Positions 37,719 to 46,584 of a stretch of 64,000 bases of DNA are shown here, in pieces. Source of the stretch: Sinorhizobium numidicum (GTDB lineage: Bacteria > Pseudomonadota > Alphaproteobacteria > Rhizobiales > Rhizobiaceae). The number at the start of each line of letters is the position of its first letter. The first letter of the stretch is position 1. The position numbers and the translations under genes were made by a program. Under the pieces are notes generated by a model that was given only the letters and a program-made list of their open reading frames with translations, did not search any database and was not told where the DNA came from. The DNA is taken from the NCBI RefSeq assembly GCF_029892045.1, contig NZ_CP120368.1, positions 804,001-868,000 on the forward strand. The letters are read 5' to 3'.

Positions 37719-38423
37719 ATGAGTGCACCGAAGACCATCGCCGGCATCTTGTTCGACAAGGACGGCACCCTTCTCGATTATGTGAAAAGCTGGGTGCCGG
37801 TGAACTATGAGCTGGCGCGCATTGCAGCGAAGGGTGACGAGAGCCTGGCGAGAGTGCTCCTTCAGGCGGGTGGCATGGATCCGGATACAGGCCACGTCGC
37901 GCCGGACAGCCTGCTTGCCGCCGGCAACACCGTGGAAATCGCGGCAGGCATGGTTGCGGCCGGCGCGCCGTTCACCGTGGAAGAGCTGACGGCGCTTTTC
38001 GACCGGCTCTTTTCGCGCTCCGCGGAATATGCTGTGCCGGTGACCGATCTCGGTGCATTCTTCGCCGGCTTGCACGCCAAGGGCTACCGCCTCGGCGTCG
38101 CATCGAGCGACAACGAACGTTCGATACGAGAAACCGCGAGACGCTTCGGTTTCGACGGCTACCTGCACTATGTGGCCGGCTATGACAGCGGTTACGGCGT
38201 CAAGCCGGAGCCGGGGATGGTGCTCGGTTTCTGCGCAGCGACCGGGCTCGAGCCGCGACAGGTGGTCGTGGTCGGCGATAACAACCACGATATGCATATG
38301 GGCCGCAGCGCCGGGGTCGGCATGACGGTGGCGGTGCTGACGGGAACCGGCTCGCGCCAATCGCTCGCCGATGCTTCGGATCATTGCCTGACAGACATCA
38401 CCGAGTTGGAAGCGCTCCTCTAA
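37719..38423 (+). CDS. HAD-family phosphatase, phosphoglycolate phosphatase-like
   Basis: A 234-residue HAD subfamily IA hydrolase. Motif I is LFDKDGTLLDY, motif II lies in LGVASSDNE, and motifs III-IV in KPEPGMVLGF and VVVGDNNHDMHMGRSAG. It resembles Gph-type phosphatases, but its place between waaA and lpxK suggests the substrate may relate to envelope sugar metabolism; that is inference. It starts 23 bases after waaA. Confidence 0.88.
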   Translation: MSAPKTIAGILFDKDGTLLDYVKSWVPVNYELARIAAKGDESLARVLLQAGGMDPDTGHVAPDSLLAAGNTVEIAAGMVAAGAPFTVEELTALFDRLFSRSAEYAVPVTDLGAFFAGLHAKGYRLGVASSDNERSIRETARRFGFDGYLHYVAGYDSGYGVKPEPGMVLGFCAATGLEPRQVVVVGDNNHDMHMGRSAGVGMTVAVLTGTGSRQSLADASDHCLTDITELEALL

Positions 38424-38583
38424 AGCCGACGTCACCTGATCGCCTTGCCTTTTTTCCCATTCTGACGTCTTTTGTCGGCGTTCATGCCGTCGTCGAGCCC
38501 GGTAGCCGCGTGACGGATAGTTCTGGCTTCATCTTCCTGGCCGTTCAAGGGCAGGAGCGGCCGTGGAGGCAGCATAGGTAGAA

Positions 38584-39624
38584 ATGGTTTCGGAAGCGCC
38601 TCCGTTCTGGTGGACCAAGGCCGACTGGCGCGCCTACGTTCTTTGGCCGTTCTCCTGGCTCTATGGCCGTGTCGCCGGAATGCGCATGGATCGGGGCCGC
38701 CGTGTCGCGACGTCGCTGCCGTTGATCTGTGTCGGCAACTTCACTGTCGGGGGCGCCGGAAAGACACCGACCGCCATCGCACTTGCGCGCGCCGCCAAGG
38801 CGAGGGGGCTGAAGCCCGGTTTCCTCAGCCGTGGTTACGGTGGTTCGCTGGATATTACGACCGTCGTCGATCCACACCACCATCGCGCCCGCGATGTCGG
38901 TGACGAGCCGCTGCTTCTCGCCCGCGAGGCGCTGACGGTCGTCTGTCGGCGGCGCGTCGAGGGCGCCGAGAGACTCGCCGCCGAAGGCGCAGATTTCATC
39001 ATCATGGACGATGGCTTTCAGAGCGCGCGGCTCGCGTTCGATTTCGCCCTGCTGGTGATCGATTCCGGCCGCGGCATTGGCAACGGTCATCTCGTGCCGT
39101 CCGGCCCGGTCCGGGCGCCGATACCCGATCAGCTTCGCCATGCGACCGCGCTTCTGAAGCTCGGCCATGGATCCGCGGCCGATCTTCTGATCCGCCGTGC
39201 CGCGCGCGCGGGCAAGCCCGTCTACGCGGCGGAAACGGTCCGCGTTGATGATGGGTCGCTTGCCGGCATCGAAGTTCTTGCGTGGGCGGGCATTGCCGAT
39301 CCGGAAAAGTTTTACCGAACGGTGCGCGAGACCGGCGCAATCATCGGGGAAACGCGGAGCTTTCCGGATCACCACCATTTCTCCGAGGACGAAGTCGCCG
39401 ATCTCCTCGATCGTGCGGCAAGCCAGGGCTATAAGCTGGTGACCACGGCGAAGGACATGGTGCGTCTCGAACCCGGTCATGGAAGGGCCGGCGAGTTGGC
39501 AGCGAAGAGCAAGGTGATCGAAATCGACGTGCGTTTCGACGATCCCTCGGTGCCGGGCAAAATCATCGACGCGACGCTTGCCGCCGCCCGGGCGCGCAAG
39601 TTGCGCCCGGCTAAGTCGAGCTAG
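38584..39624 (+). CDS. lpxK: Tetraacyldisaccharide 4'-kinase
   Basis: Phosphorylates the 4' position of the lipid A disaccharide precursor at the inner membrane, 346 residues. The N-terminal membrane-associated helix ([15 protein letters not shown]) is followed by the Walker A region [18 protein letters not shown] and the family motif [19 protein letters not shown] provides the catalytic Asp region. It lies 160 bases after the HAD gene. Confidence 0.95.
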   Translation: MVSEAPPFWWTKADWRAYVLWPFSWLYGRVAGMRMDRGRRVATSLPLICVGNFTVGGAGKTPTAIALARAAKARGLKPGFLSRGYGGSLDITTVVDPHHHRARDVGDEPLLLAREALTVVCRRRVEGAERLAAEGADFIIMDDGFQSARLAFDFALLVIDSGRGIGNGHLVPSGPVRAPIPDQLRHATALLKLGHGSAADLLIRRAARAGKPVYAAETVRVDDGSLAGIEVLAWAGIADPEKFYRTVRETGAIIGETRSFPDHHHFSEDEVADLLDRAASQGYKLVTTAKDMVRLEPGHGRAGELAAKSKVIEIDVRFDDPSVPGKIIDATLAAARARKLRPAKSS

Positions 39625-39648
39625 ATAGAACAAAAGTGCCCGAGTTCG

Positions 39649-39882
39649 TCAGCGCCGCTGGTTCGGCAGGGCACCGGCGCGCTTCTCCGCTTCCAGAGAG
39701 GCGGCGGCATCCACATAAGGCTCCTGACGCGCGACGCTCCAATAGCGCAACTCGTCCACTGGAATGGCGTTGCCGGTCATGGCGCAGACGACATGAGATC
39801 CGGCAAGCACGATCTGGAAGTCGCCGTCGAGATAGCGGATCTTCGCCTCGCGGGAGGAGCTTCCCTCAAAACGGTTCATCAT
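39649..39882 (-). CDS. DUF2093 family small protein
   Basis: A 77-residue alphaproteobacterial protein of the DUF2093 family, function unknown. It shows the conserved REAKIRYLDGDFQIV and the CAMTGNAIPVDELRYWSV block, with one Cys in a CxxTG context. The start is one of two adjacent ATGs (39882 or 39879); the open frame begins seven codons earlier at a GTG. It is downstream of mutL on the same strand and converges on lpxK with a 24-base gap. Confidence 0.85.
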   Translation of the reverse strand: MMNRFEGSSSREAKIRYLDGDFQIVLAGSHVVCAMTGNAIPVDELRYWSVARQEPYVDAAASLEAEKRAGALPNQRR

Positions 39883-40003
39883 TGCGGGTATCTGCCTCGT
39901 CACCTGCTGGATGTACTGATCTATCGCGGCGCCCGGGAAAAGGCCAGCGGAATCCCGGCGGAATCCAAGTCCCCACGTGACGTCTATCGACTCGAACGGA
40001 TTT

Positions 40004-41806
40004 TCAACTTCGGCCGAAAAGCCGCTCGATATCGGAGAGCCTTAGCTCGATATAGGTCGGCCGACCGTGATTGCACTGTCCGGAGCCAGGGGTAGCCTCC
40101 ATCTGGCGAAGCAGCGCGTTCATTTCCTCCGTTCGCATTCGCCGGCCGGAGCGGACGGAGCCATGGCAGGCCATGGTTGCGGCAAGATATTCGAGCCGCC
40201 CCGCCAGTCCATTCGCCGTATCCCATTCCGCAAGTTCGTCGGCAAGCTGTCGCACCAGCCCCACTGCGTCCACTTCACCGAGCATCGCCGGCGTCTCGCG
40301 CACGGCGATCGCCCCCGGCCCGAAGCGCTCGATGGCAAGGCCGAGCCGGGTGAACTCCTCCGCATGCGCCATCAATCGATCGCAGTCATCCTCCGCCAGG
40401 TCGACGATCTCGGGAATGAGCAGGACCTGCGCAGGAACAGGACGGGAATGGAGCGCCGTTCGCATCGTTTCGAAGACGAGACGCTCATGCGCGGCGTGCT
40501 GGTCTACGATAACGAGCCCGTCGTGCGTCTGTGCGACGATGTAGTTTTCGTGAAGCTGTGCCCGTGCCGCGCCAAGCGGGAAAGAGGGTTCGCGATCGCC
40601 ATTGGCAGCCGTGACCTCGGCGGCCGGCGCGGCGGCACGGGCCGATGGCTGAGCGAATTCCGCGAAGGCCGCTTGCGGCGCTTCGGCAAAACCGCGCCTG
40701 GGCTCATCGAAACGCATCGGGCGGTAGGGCGAAGCGGCCGCCGTCCAGGTCTCTCGCGGCCTTTGCGGCTCCGCCCGGAAGGCGTGCATCATCCCGCGCG
40801 CGCCGGTCGTCGCGGCTCGGTCGCCGTCGCGCGCCAAGGCCTCGCGGATTGCGCCGACGATCAGCCCGCGGATCAATCCCGGGTCGCGGAAGCGTACATC
40901 CGACTTTGCCGGATGGACGTTGACGTCGACCAGCGCGGGGTCAAGCGTGATCGACAATACGGCAATCGGGTAACGTCCCTGCGGAATGGTTTCCGCATAG
41001 GCGGCACGGATCGCGGAGAGAAGCAGCTTGTCCTGGACCGGCCGGCCGTTAACGAAAACATATTGCTGAAGCGAATTGCCGCGGTTGAATGTCGGCACGC
41101 CGGCAAATCCCGCAAGCCGCGCGTCCTCGCGTTCCGCGTCGATTTCGAGCGCGTTGTCGCGGAAATCCTTGCCGAGCACCTGCGCCATTCGCGCCAGCCG
41201 ATCCTCGCCCGTCGCCGGAAATTCGAGCGTCGCGCGATCGGAACCGGAAAGGACGAAGCGCACTTTCGGAAAGGCGATCGCCATGCGGCGGACGACTTCA
41301 GAAATCGCCGCGGCTTCCGCCTTTTCCGATTTCATGAATTTGAGCCGTGCGGGTGTGGCGAAGAAGAGATCGCGCACTTCCACCACGGTTCCGATATTCG
41401 CGGGCGACGGGCGGACCGCCTCAGTCTTGCCGCCCGTTACGGCGATCGCCGCACCCTCATTTGCACCGGTCGTCCTCGTTGTAATCGACAGACGCGCGAC
41501 CGATCCGATCGAGGGGAGGGCTTCGCCGCGAAAGCCCAGCGTCCGGATGTCGGTTAGGTTATCGCTGATCTTCGAGGTGCAATGCCGACGGACCGCCAAT
41601 TCGAGATCGGAAGGCGACATGCCGCTTCCGTTGTCGGTGACCCTGAGCAGCGTCTTGCCGCCCCCTGCAGTCGCGATCTCGATTCTCGTCGCGCCTGCGT
41701 CGAGCGCATTCTCGATCAGCTCCTTGGCGGCACTGGCGGGCCGCTCGATGACCTCACCGGCAGCGATCTGATTGATGAGGGTTTCGGAAAGTTGCTTGAT
41801 GACCAT
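40004..41806 (-). CDS. mutL: DNA mismatch repair protein MutL
   Basis: ATPase that couples MutS mismatch recognition to strand removal, 600 residues. The N-terminal GHKL ATPase has [22 protein letters not shown] and [12 protein letters not shown] Pro/Ala-rich linker around residues 330-400 leads to the C-terminal dimerisation domain ending [18 protein letters not shown]. The endonuclease motif [12 protein letters not shown] is present with HAAHER rather than the DMHAAxER(E) endonuclease form seen in MutL of methylation-independent species, so nicking activity is uncertain. Confidence 0.96.
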   Translation of the reverse strand: MVIKQLSETLINQIAAGEVIERPASAAKELIENALDAGATRIEIATAGGGKTLLRVTDNGSGMSPSDLELAVRRHCTSKISDNLTDIRTLGFRGEALPSIGSVARLSITTRTTGANEGAAIAVTGGKTEAVRPSPANIGTVVEVRDLFFATPARLKFMKSEKAEAAAISEVVRRMAIAFPKVRFVLSGSDRATLEFPATGEDRLARMAQVLGKDFRDNALEIDAEREDARLAGFAGVPTFNRGNSLQQYVFVNGRPVQDKLLLSAIRAAYAETIPQGRYPIAVLSITLDPALVDVNVHPAKSDVRFRDPGLIRGLIVGAIREALARDGDRAATTGARGMMHAFRAEPQRPRETWTAAASPYRPMRFDEPRRGFAEAPQAAFAEFAQPSARAAAPAAEVTAANGDREPSFPLGAARAQLHENYIVAQTHDGLVIVDQHAAHERLVFETMRTALHSRPVPAQVLLIPEIVDLAEDDCDRLMAHAEEFTRLGLAIERFGPGAIAVRETPAMLGEVDAVGLVRQLADELAEWDTANGLAGRLEYLAATMACHGSVRSGRRMRTEEMNALLRQMEATPGSGQCNHGRPTYIELRLSDIERLFGRS

Positions 41807-42078
41807 GGCGCATTTTCCAGGATTCGGCGCCGGAGGGAAAGGGGCTCGTTCTCTTCAGCCGATGCGCCGGTGGAAAGAGTGGATCGACGCGGGACAATCC
41901 GGCAAAAAAGGTAATACGATTTAATTCGGCCTTAACGTTCTGCTGCGACGTTCCACAACAACCTGAATGATCCCGGGTTTTGTCTTTGGAGCATCGCGGC
42001 GTTGCTGGACGCTGCCCCATCCCGCCCGAAGAAGTGCCGTCAAAGGCCCCCAGCATGTCCCCGAAATTGAGGCCGCCG

Positions 42079-42171
42079 CTACAGCGCCGCCGGTCTTTTC
42101 AGACGCCTCGCTGTAGCAGTTTGAATTGCTGCAGTTCCTGAAATCGGAAGCCGATTTCGGGAACCGTATAG
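42079..42171. repeat. RIME-like two-hairpin intergenic repeat, copy 2
   Basis: First palindrome CTACAGCGCCGCCGGTCT..AGACGCCTCGCTGTAG, second CTGCAGTTCC...CCGATTTCGGGAACC with inner arms GAAATCGG/CCGATTTC. It fills most of the gap between mutL and the PAS-receiver gene (41807-42194) and ends about 24 bases before that gene's start, so it lies in its 5' leader. The remainder of the gap shows nothing recognisable. Confidence 0.8.
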
Positions 42172-42194
42172 TCGGCGAAAACGAGGGCAATGTA

Positions 42195-43919
42195 ATGAAC
42201 GATGTGGCGCCGGGTGGCGCGGACATCAGCAAGATCGTTCTGGAGTCGAGCTGCGATGCGCTGGGCCTCGCCTTGCTCGTCTGCGGTCGAGACGACACGA
42301 TCCTTTTTGCCAGCGCCGCGGTGCTGCAATTCTTCCCCGTTCCGGCACATGTTCTCGCGCCCGGTACGCGGCTCCGGGACTTTCTCGGTGTGGTCTACGA
42401 CACCGGCATACGCCCCGGAACCCTGCCGGAGAACAGCCGGCGCCGGACCAATCGAGAAGACTGGATCGCCGAACACATGGCGCTTCATTGGCGCGAGCGC
42501 TACGAGAATATTGAACGGGCCGGCCGGACGAGGTGGATCTGCCTGCGTAAGCGCCGGCTGTCGAGCGGAATCGGCATCCTGTCGATGAGCGATGTCTCCG
42601 AGCAGAAGAAGCGCGACGAGCAACTGCAGACCGATCTTGAGCGCGTCGAGCTCACGGAACGGATCCTCGATGCCCAGCCCAATCCGATATGCGTCAAGGA
42701 TCGCAACCTGAATTACATCGCCGTGAACAAGGCTTTCTGCGCAGTTCATGATCTGGCGCAAGAGGCGATCCTCGGGCGTTCGGCCTGGGATCTCGTGGAG
42801 GCGGAGCTCGCGGAACGCTTCGAACAATCGGATCGACACGTGCTGGAGACGGGCGCGCCCTATTCGGAGGCGGAACATATCGTTCGCGCCGACGGCAGCG
42901 ACCTTTGGGTCGTCAGCCGGAAATACCGCGTCGGCGTGGGCGGTCGCCATTTCGTCGTAACCTGCATGAATGACGTGACCGACATAGCGGCTTGGTATCA
43001 CGGTGGGGAAGACGGCAGCGTCAATGCCGGTCTCCAGATCCGCGATTACAGCATTTTTGCGCCCGCGCAGAATTTCTACGATCCGTTCCGGGCGCTGAAC
43101 GTTCAGCAGCTCATCGAAGCCGGGTCGATGATCGAGACACTGCCGGCCCGTGGACTGCGCGTGCTTTTGGCGACCGCCAATCGAGATATGGAAGAACGGG
43201 TGATAAAGCGCCTGCGCGGCTCCGGCCTCGACGCCTGTGCCGTGCGCAACATCGAGGAACTTCGCGCTTTTGTGCTCGCCGCCGAAAATTGCGGTTTGAA
43301 GCTCGACACTCTGCTGCTCGATGCCGCGCTTTCGGGCAGGGATGATATTGCTGGCTCGTGGCGTGACTGCCCGCTTTTGCAGGTTTCGCCCGATGTGGAC
43401 GCCACTTCGCTGCTTGCGGAGATTTTTCGCGTCTGTGCCGAACGCCGCCAATCGCGGCCGCCGCTTGCGCAGCCGGACTGGGAGATTTCCTTCGAGGACA
43501 ACGTCCCTTCCGGCACCCATGCGCCGGAGGTGGAGGTGTTGGTCGCCGAGGACAACCAAATCAATCAGTTCGTCTTCGCGCAGATACTGGAAGGTCTCGG
43601 TGTCTCCCACAGGATCGCTGCCAATGGCAGAGAGGCCGTGGAACTCTGGCACGAACTTCAACCCGCTTTGGTGCTGATGGACATATCGCTGCCGGTGATG
43701 AATGGTTTCGAGGCCGCCGCGGCCATTCGCGAGGCTGAAAAACGCACCGGCCGCCATACGCCTGTCGTCGCCGTTACCGCCCACGCCTCCGATATCGATC
43801 TTCAGCGATGCAGGGCATCAGGCATGGACGACCACATCATGAAGCCTGTCAGTCCGGATATGATCGAGGCCCTGCTTAGGAAACACATGCCGGCTGCCAA
43901 CATGCGCGCGGCGAGCTGA
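42195..43919 (+). CDS. PAS-PAS-receiver protein without a histidine kinase domain
   Basis: A 574-residue signalling protein. An N-terminal PAS region (residues ~20-130) and a second clearer PAS (~156-265, LDAQPNPICVKDRNLNYIAVNKAF) are followed by a degenerate receiver-like segment (~320-415, RVLLATANRDMEERV and DTLLLDAAL). A canonical receiver is at the C-terminus (~445-560) with VLVAEDNQINQ, the phospho-acceptor VLMDISLPVMNG, VVAVTAHA and MKPVSP. No DHp or ATP-binding domain is present, although the layout is that of hybrid kinases. The ATG at 42195 follows GAGGG by seven bases. It may be phosphorylated by a separate kinase or phosphotransferase. Confidence 0.88.
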   Translation: MNDVAPGGADISKIVLESSCDALGLALLVCGRDDTILFASAAVLQFFPVPAHVLAPGTRLRDFLGVVYDTGIRPGTLPENSRRRTNREDWIAEHMALHWRERYENIERAGRTRWICLRKRRLSSGIGILSMSDVSEQKKRDEQLQTDLERVELTERILDAQPNPICVKDRNLNYIAVNKAFCAVHDLAQEAILGRSAWDLVEAELAERFEQSDRHVLETGAPYSEAEHIVRADGSDLWVVSRKYRVGVGGRHFVVTCMNDVTDIAAWYHGGEDGSVNAGLQIRDYSIFAPAQNFYDPFRALNVQQLIEAGSMIETLPARGLRVLLATANRDMEERVIKRLRGSGLDACAVRNIEELRAFVLAAENCGLKLDTLLLDAALSGRDDIAGSWRDCPLLQVSPDVDATSLLAEIFRVCAERRQSRPPLAQPDWEISFEDNVPSGTHAPEVEVLVAEDNQINQFVFAQILEGLGVSHRIAANGREAVELWHELQPALVLMDISLPVMNGFEAAAAIREAEKRTGRHTPVVAVTAHASDIDLQRCRASGMDDHIMKPVSPDMIEALLRKHMPAANMRAAS

Positions 43920-43938
43920 TCCTGGATGTGCCAACTCA

Positions 43939-44043
43939 CTACAGCGCCGTGCGTCTTTTCAGACCAGAAAGGTCGCTGTAGCACTTTGAATTGCTGCATG
44001 TTTTCATTCTTAGACCGTCGCCGATTTAGGAACCAGGCAGTAG
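43939..44043. repeat. RIME-like two-hairpin intergenic repeat, copy 3
   Basis: CTACAGCGCCGTGCGTCTTT...GGTCGCTGTAG as the first palindrome, then TTGAATTGCTGCATG and a degenerate second palindrome ending AGGCAGTAG. The second hairpin is partly eroded. It lies between the PAS-receiver gene and the GGDEF-EAL gene. Confidence 0.75.
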
Positions 44044-44149
44044 AACCGGGATACTCACGGCAGATTTGATAGCGAAGCAATATGGGATTGTTAACCGCTG
44101 ATTGTCATCGTCTGCGTCCAACTGCCGGACAGAGTAGAGCATCGCAGGC

Positions 44150-45547
44150 ATGAATCCGCCCCATCCAGCCGCCCAGCACCTTTTTTTCTCGCAAGCCGGG
44201 CACACGTTCCGGCGGGCGGACGATGCGGCTCGATCCGATGGGCATGCCGGGCCTGCGCTGTCGGTCGACCCACTGACCGGCTTGGGCAACGGAAGACAAC
44301 TGCAGCAGAGAGTCCGCGAACTGGCGGCAGAACGGGCAAGCGATCCGGCTCCATTTACCATAGGCCTCGCCAATCTCGACGGTTTCAAACCGATCAACGA
44401 TCTGTTCGGACCGGAGGCCGGCGATCAGATTTTGTGCCAAGTGGCGCTCCGGTTGAAAGCCTGCGTTCCGGTCGGCGCCACGGTAACGCGCACGGCGGAC
44501 GACGAATTCGCCATCGTCCTGCCACTGGTTTTCGAGCGAAAGGGCGCGGAGAAACTTGGCCAGGTGCTGAAGGAGGTGCTCTCGGCCCCGTTCGATCTCG
44601 GCGACCGCAATGTCCGCCTGTCGGCTTCGTTCGGCTTCGCCGTCTACCCCTTCGCAGGCGATACTTTCGACGATCTCCTGAAGAGCGCCGATACGGCCCT
44701 CTATCGGTCGAAACGCCGCGGCCGTGGTCAGATCACCGTCTACTCGCAGGAAATTGCTCAGGAAATGAAGCGCGCAACGCAACTTGAGCAAGCGTTGCGT
44801 AATGCGATCATCGCCGACGAGGTCGATGTGCATTTCCAGCCGATCGTCGACCTTCGCAATGACGCGGTCGTCGGCTTCGAGGCGCTTGCCAGGTGGTGCG
44901 ATGCGGATCTCGGCTATGTCTCGCCTTCCGTATTCGTGCCGCTCGCGGAAGAGCGCGGTTTCATCGAGGCGCTGGCGGAGGCGCTCCTGCGCAAGGCGGC
45001 CCAGGCTGCCCTCTCCTGGCCGAGAGAACTCTTTTTATCCTTCAATCTGTCCTCGGCGCAGTTGATGGATCCGGCGACCAGCACCCGTCTGCTGGCAATC
45101 GTCAATCAGGTGGGCCTTGATCCGCACCGCCTCGAACTCGAGATCACCGAAACCGCAGTGATGACGGACACCGGTGTCGCCCAGAAGATCGTGTCCGAAT
45201 TGAGGGCCGCGGGTGTGTGCGTCTCGCTCGACGATTTCGGGACTGGGCAGTCGAGCCTCGGCCGATTACGGGATTTCTCCTTCGACAAGGTGAAGATCGA
45301 TCGCGCCTTCGTTTCCCGAATTTCAGCCGACCGGGCCTCGGAACACATTGTCAAGGCCATTGTTTCGATGTGCGAAGGGCTGGAACTGGAGGTCGTGGCC
45401 GAAGGCATCGAAGACGTCTCCGAGGCGCTGATTTTGAAAGCGCTCGGCTGCGGCATGGGGCAAGGCTACTTTTATGGCAAGCCGGCCGACGCCGTCACCA
45501 CCATGCGCTATCTCTCTGACCGTTATCGCGACGTCGCGGTGCGTTGA
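44150..45547 (+). CDS. GGDEF-EAL protein with degenerate GGDEF, probable c-di-GMP phosphodiesterase
   Basis: A 465-residue c-di-GMP turnover protein. The GGDEF domain (about 35-200; VDPLTGLGNGRQL, NLDGFKPINDLFG) has ADDEF at 116-120 instead of GGDEF, so cyclase activity is unlikely. The EAL domain (about 215-455) keeps the motif FEALARW (EAL 244-246), SFNLSSAQL, LEITET, DDFGTGQSSLG, KVKIDRAFV, VAEGIED and GQGYFYGKP, that is the metal and catalytic residues of an active phosphodiesterase. No membrane segment or extra sensor is seen. Its 3' end overlaps the convergent LysR gene by 25 bases. Confidence 0.92.
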   Translation: MNPPHPAAQHLFFSQAGHTFRRADDAARSDGHAGPALSVDPLTGLGNGRQLQQRVRELAAERASDPAPFTIGLANLDGFKPINDLFGPEAGDQILCQVALRLKACVPVGATVTRTADDEFAIVLPLVFERKGAEKLGQVLKEVLSAPFDLGDRNVRLSASFGFAVYPFAGDTFDDLLKSADTALYRSKRRGRGQITVYSQEIAQEMKRATQLEQALRNAIIADEVDVHFQPIVDLRNDAVVGFEALARWCDADLGYVSPSVFVPLAEERGFIEALAEALLRKAAQAALSWPRELFLSFNLSSAQLMDPATSTRLLAIVNQVGLDPHRLELEITETAVMTDTGVAQKIVSELRAAGVCVSLDDFGTGQSSLGRLRDFSFDKVKIDRAFVSRISADRASEHIVKAIVSMCEGLELEVVAEGIEDVSEALILKALGCGMGQGYFYGKPADAVTTMRYLSDRYRDVAVR

Positions 45548-46494
45548 CGGCCGCTCGCGTCATCACGATCCTTGATCTCCGAACGATCGCGTCTGCCCTC
45601 GTCCAACAGCCAGTCCCTGATGCGCCGCGCCTGGCTGTTGAGCTCGCGCGAACGCGGCCAGACCACGTAGAAGGCTTGGCCGGTCTTCAGCACATGCCCT
45701 CCGACCGGCACGAGAGTGCCGGAGCAAACCTGCCGTTCGATCAGGTGCTCCCAACCAAGCGCTATTCCTTCGCCGGAAAGCACGGCCTGGATGACCAGGA
45801 CATAATCGTTGATCGCGAGCCGCCGCGCCTGGGCGGGATAAGCGAAGCCGGCGCTCGCGAACCATTCGGTCCAATCGCAAGCGCGTCGAACCGGTTCCTC
45901 GAGATGAATGAGATTGTGCCGCAGCAGTTCGGCCGGCGTTTGAGGTAGGCCGTGCGCGTCGATATAGGCCGGCGTCGCCACTGCGTTGATCACCTCATCG
46001 GCAAGCAGCGCTGCGTGATAACGCGGCCAATGGTTAGGATCGCCGCCGCGAATACCCAAAGGGATCGGTTCCTCGTCGAGATCGAGGTCGCGCACGCTGG
46101 TCTGAATGCGGAGGTCGATTTCCGGCAGGTCTTCTCTCAACCGATTCAGTCGTGGCAACATCCACATCGACGCGAACGCCGTCGAAGCCGCCAGGGTAAC
46201 ATTCGTCTCGCGGCCCTTGGCGCGGATATCCTCGGCCGACTTCTGGATTCTCGAAAGCCCGACCGAGACGTCGGCATGGAATTTTTCGCCGGCTTCCGTC
46301 AATTCGACCGCCCGGTGAACGCGGTGAAAGAGCGCTACGCCGAGCTGCTCCTCGAGCCCCCGGATGGCATAGGACACCGCGGCCTGGGTCATTCCGAGCT
46401 CGCTGGCGGCGCGGGTGAAATTCTGGTGGCGGCCGGCCGCTTCGAAAACGATGAGGCTGGCGGCGGAAGGAAGGAGACGTCGCAGATTTTCCAT
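45523..46494 (-). CDS. LysR-family regulator, GcvA-like
   Basis: A 323-residue LysR-type regulator. The helix-turn-helix contains FEAAGRHQNFTRAASELGMT and QAAVSYAIRGLEEQLG; the effector domain is of the GcvA/AmpR group (TPAYIDAHGLPQTPAELLRH, VVWPRSRELNSQARRIRDWL). The C-terminal ~20 residues are basic and polar. It is divergent from the MttB-family gene across 90 bases, so it most likely controls that gene. The start is the ATG at 46494; a GTG three codons earlier is possible. Confidence 0.9.
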   Translation of the reverse strand: MENLRRLLPSAASLIVFEAAGRHQNFTRAASELGMTQAAVSYAIRGLEEQLGVALFHRVHRAVELTEAGEKFHADVSVGLSRIQKSAEDIRAKGRETNVTLAASTAFASMWMLPRLNRLREDLPEIDLRIQTSVRDLDLDEEPIPLGIRGGDPNHWPRYHAALLADEVINAVATPAYIDAHGLPQTPAELLRHNLIHLEEPVRRACDWTEWFASAGFAYPAQARRLAINDYVLVIQAVLSGEGIALGWEHLIERQVCSGTLVPVGGHVLKTGQAFYVVWPRSRELNSQARRIRDWLLDEGRRDRSEIKDRDDASGRQRTATSR

Positions 46495-46584
46495 AAGTTC
46501 CACTTATATCATGCGTCGAATTTTTCCAACGTTACAACGATCTCGATCGTCAATACCATCATTGTGAATGATGGGAGGTGGACG

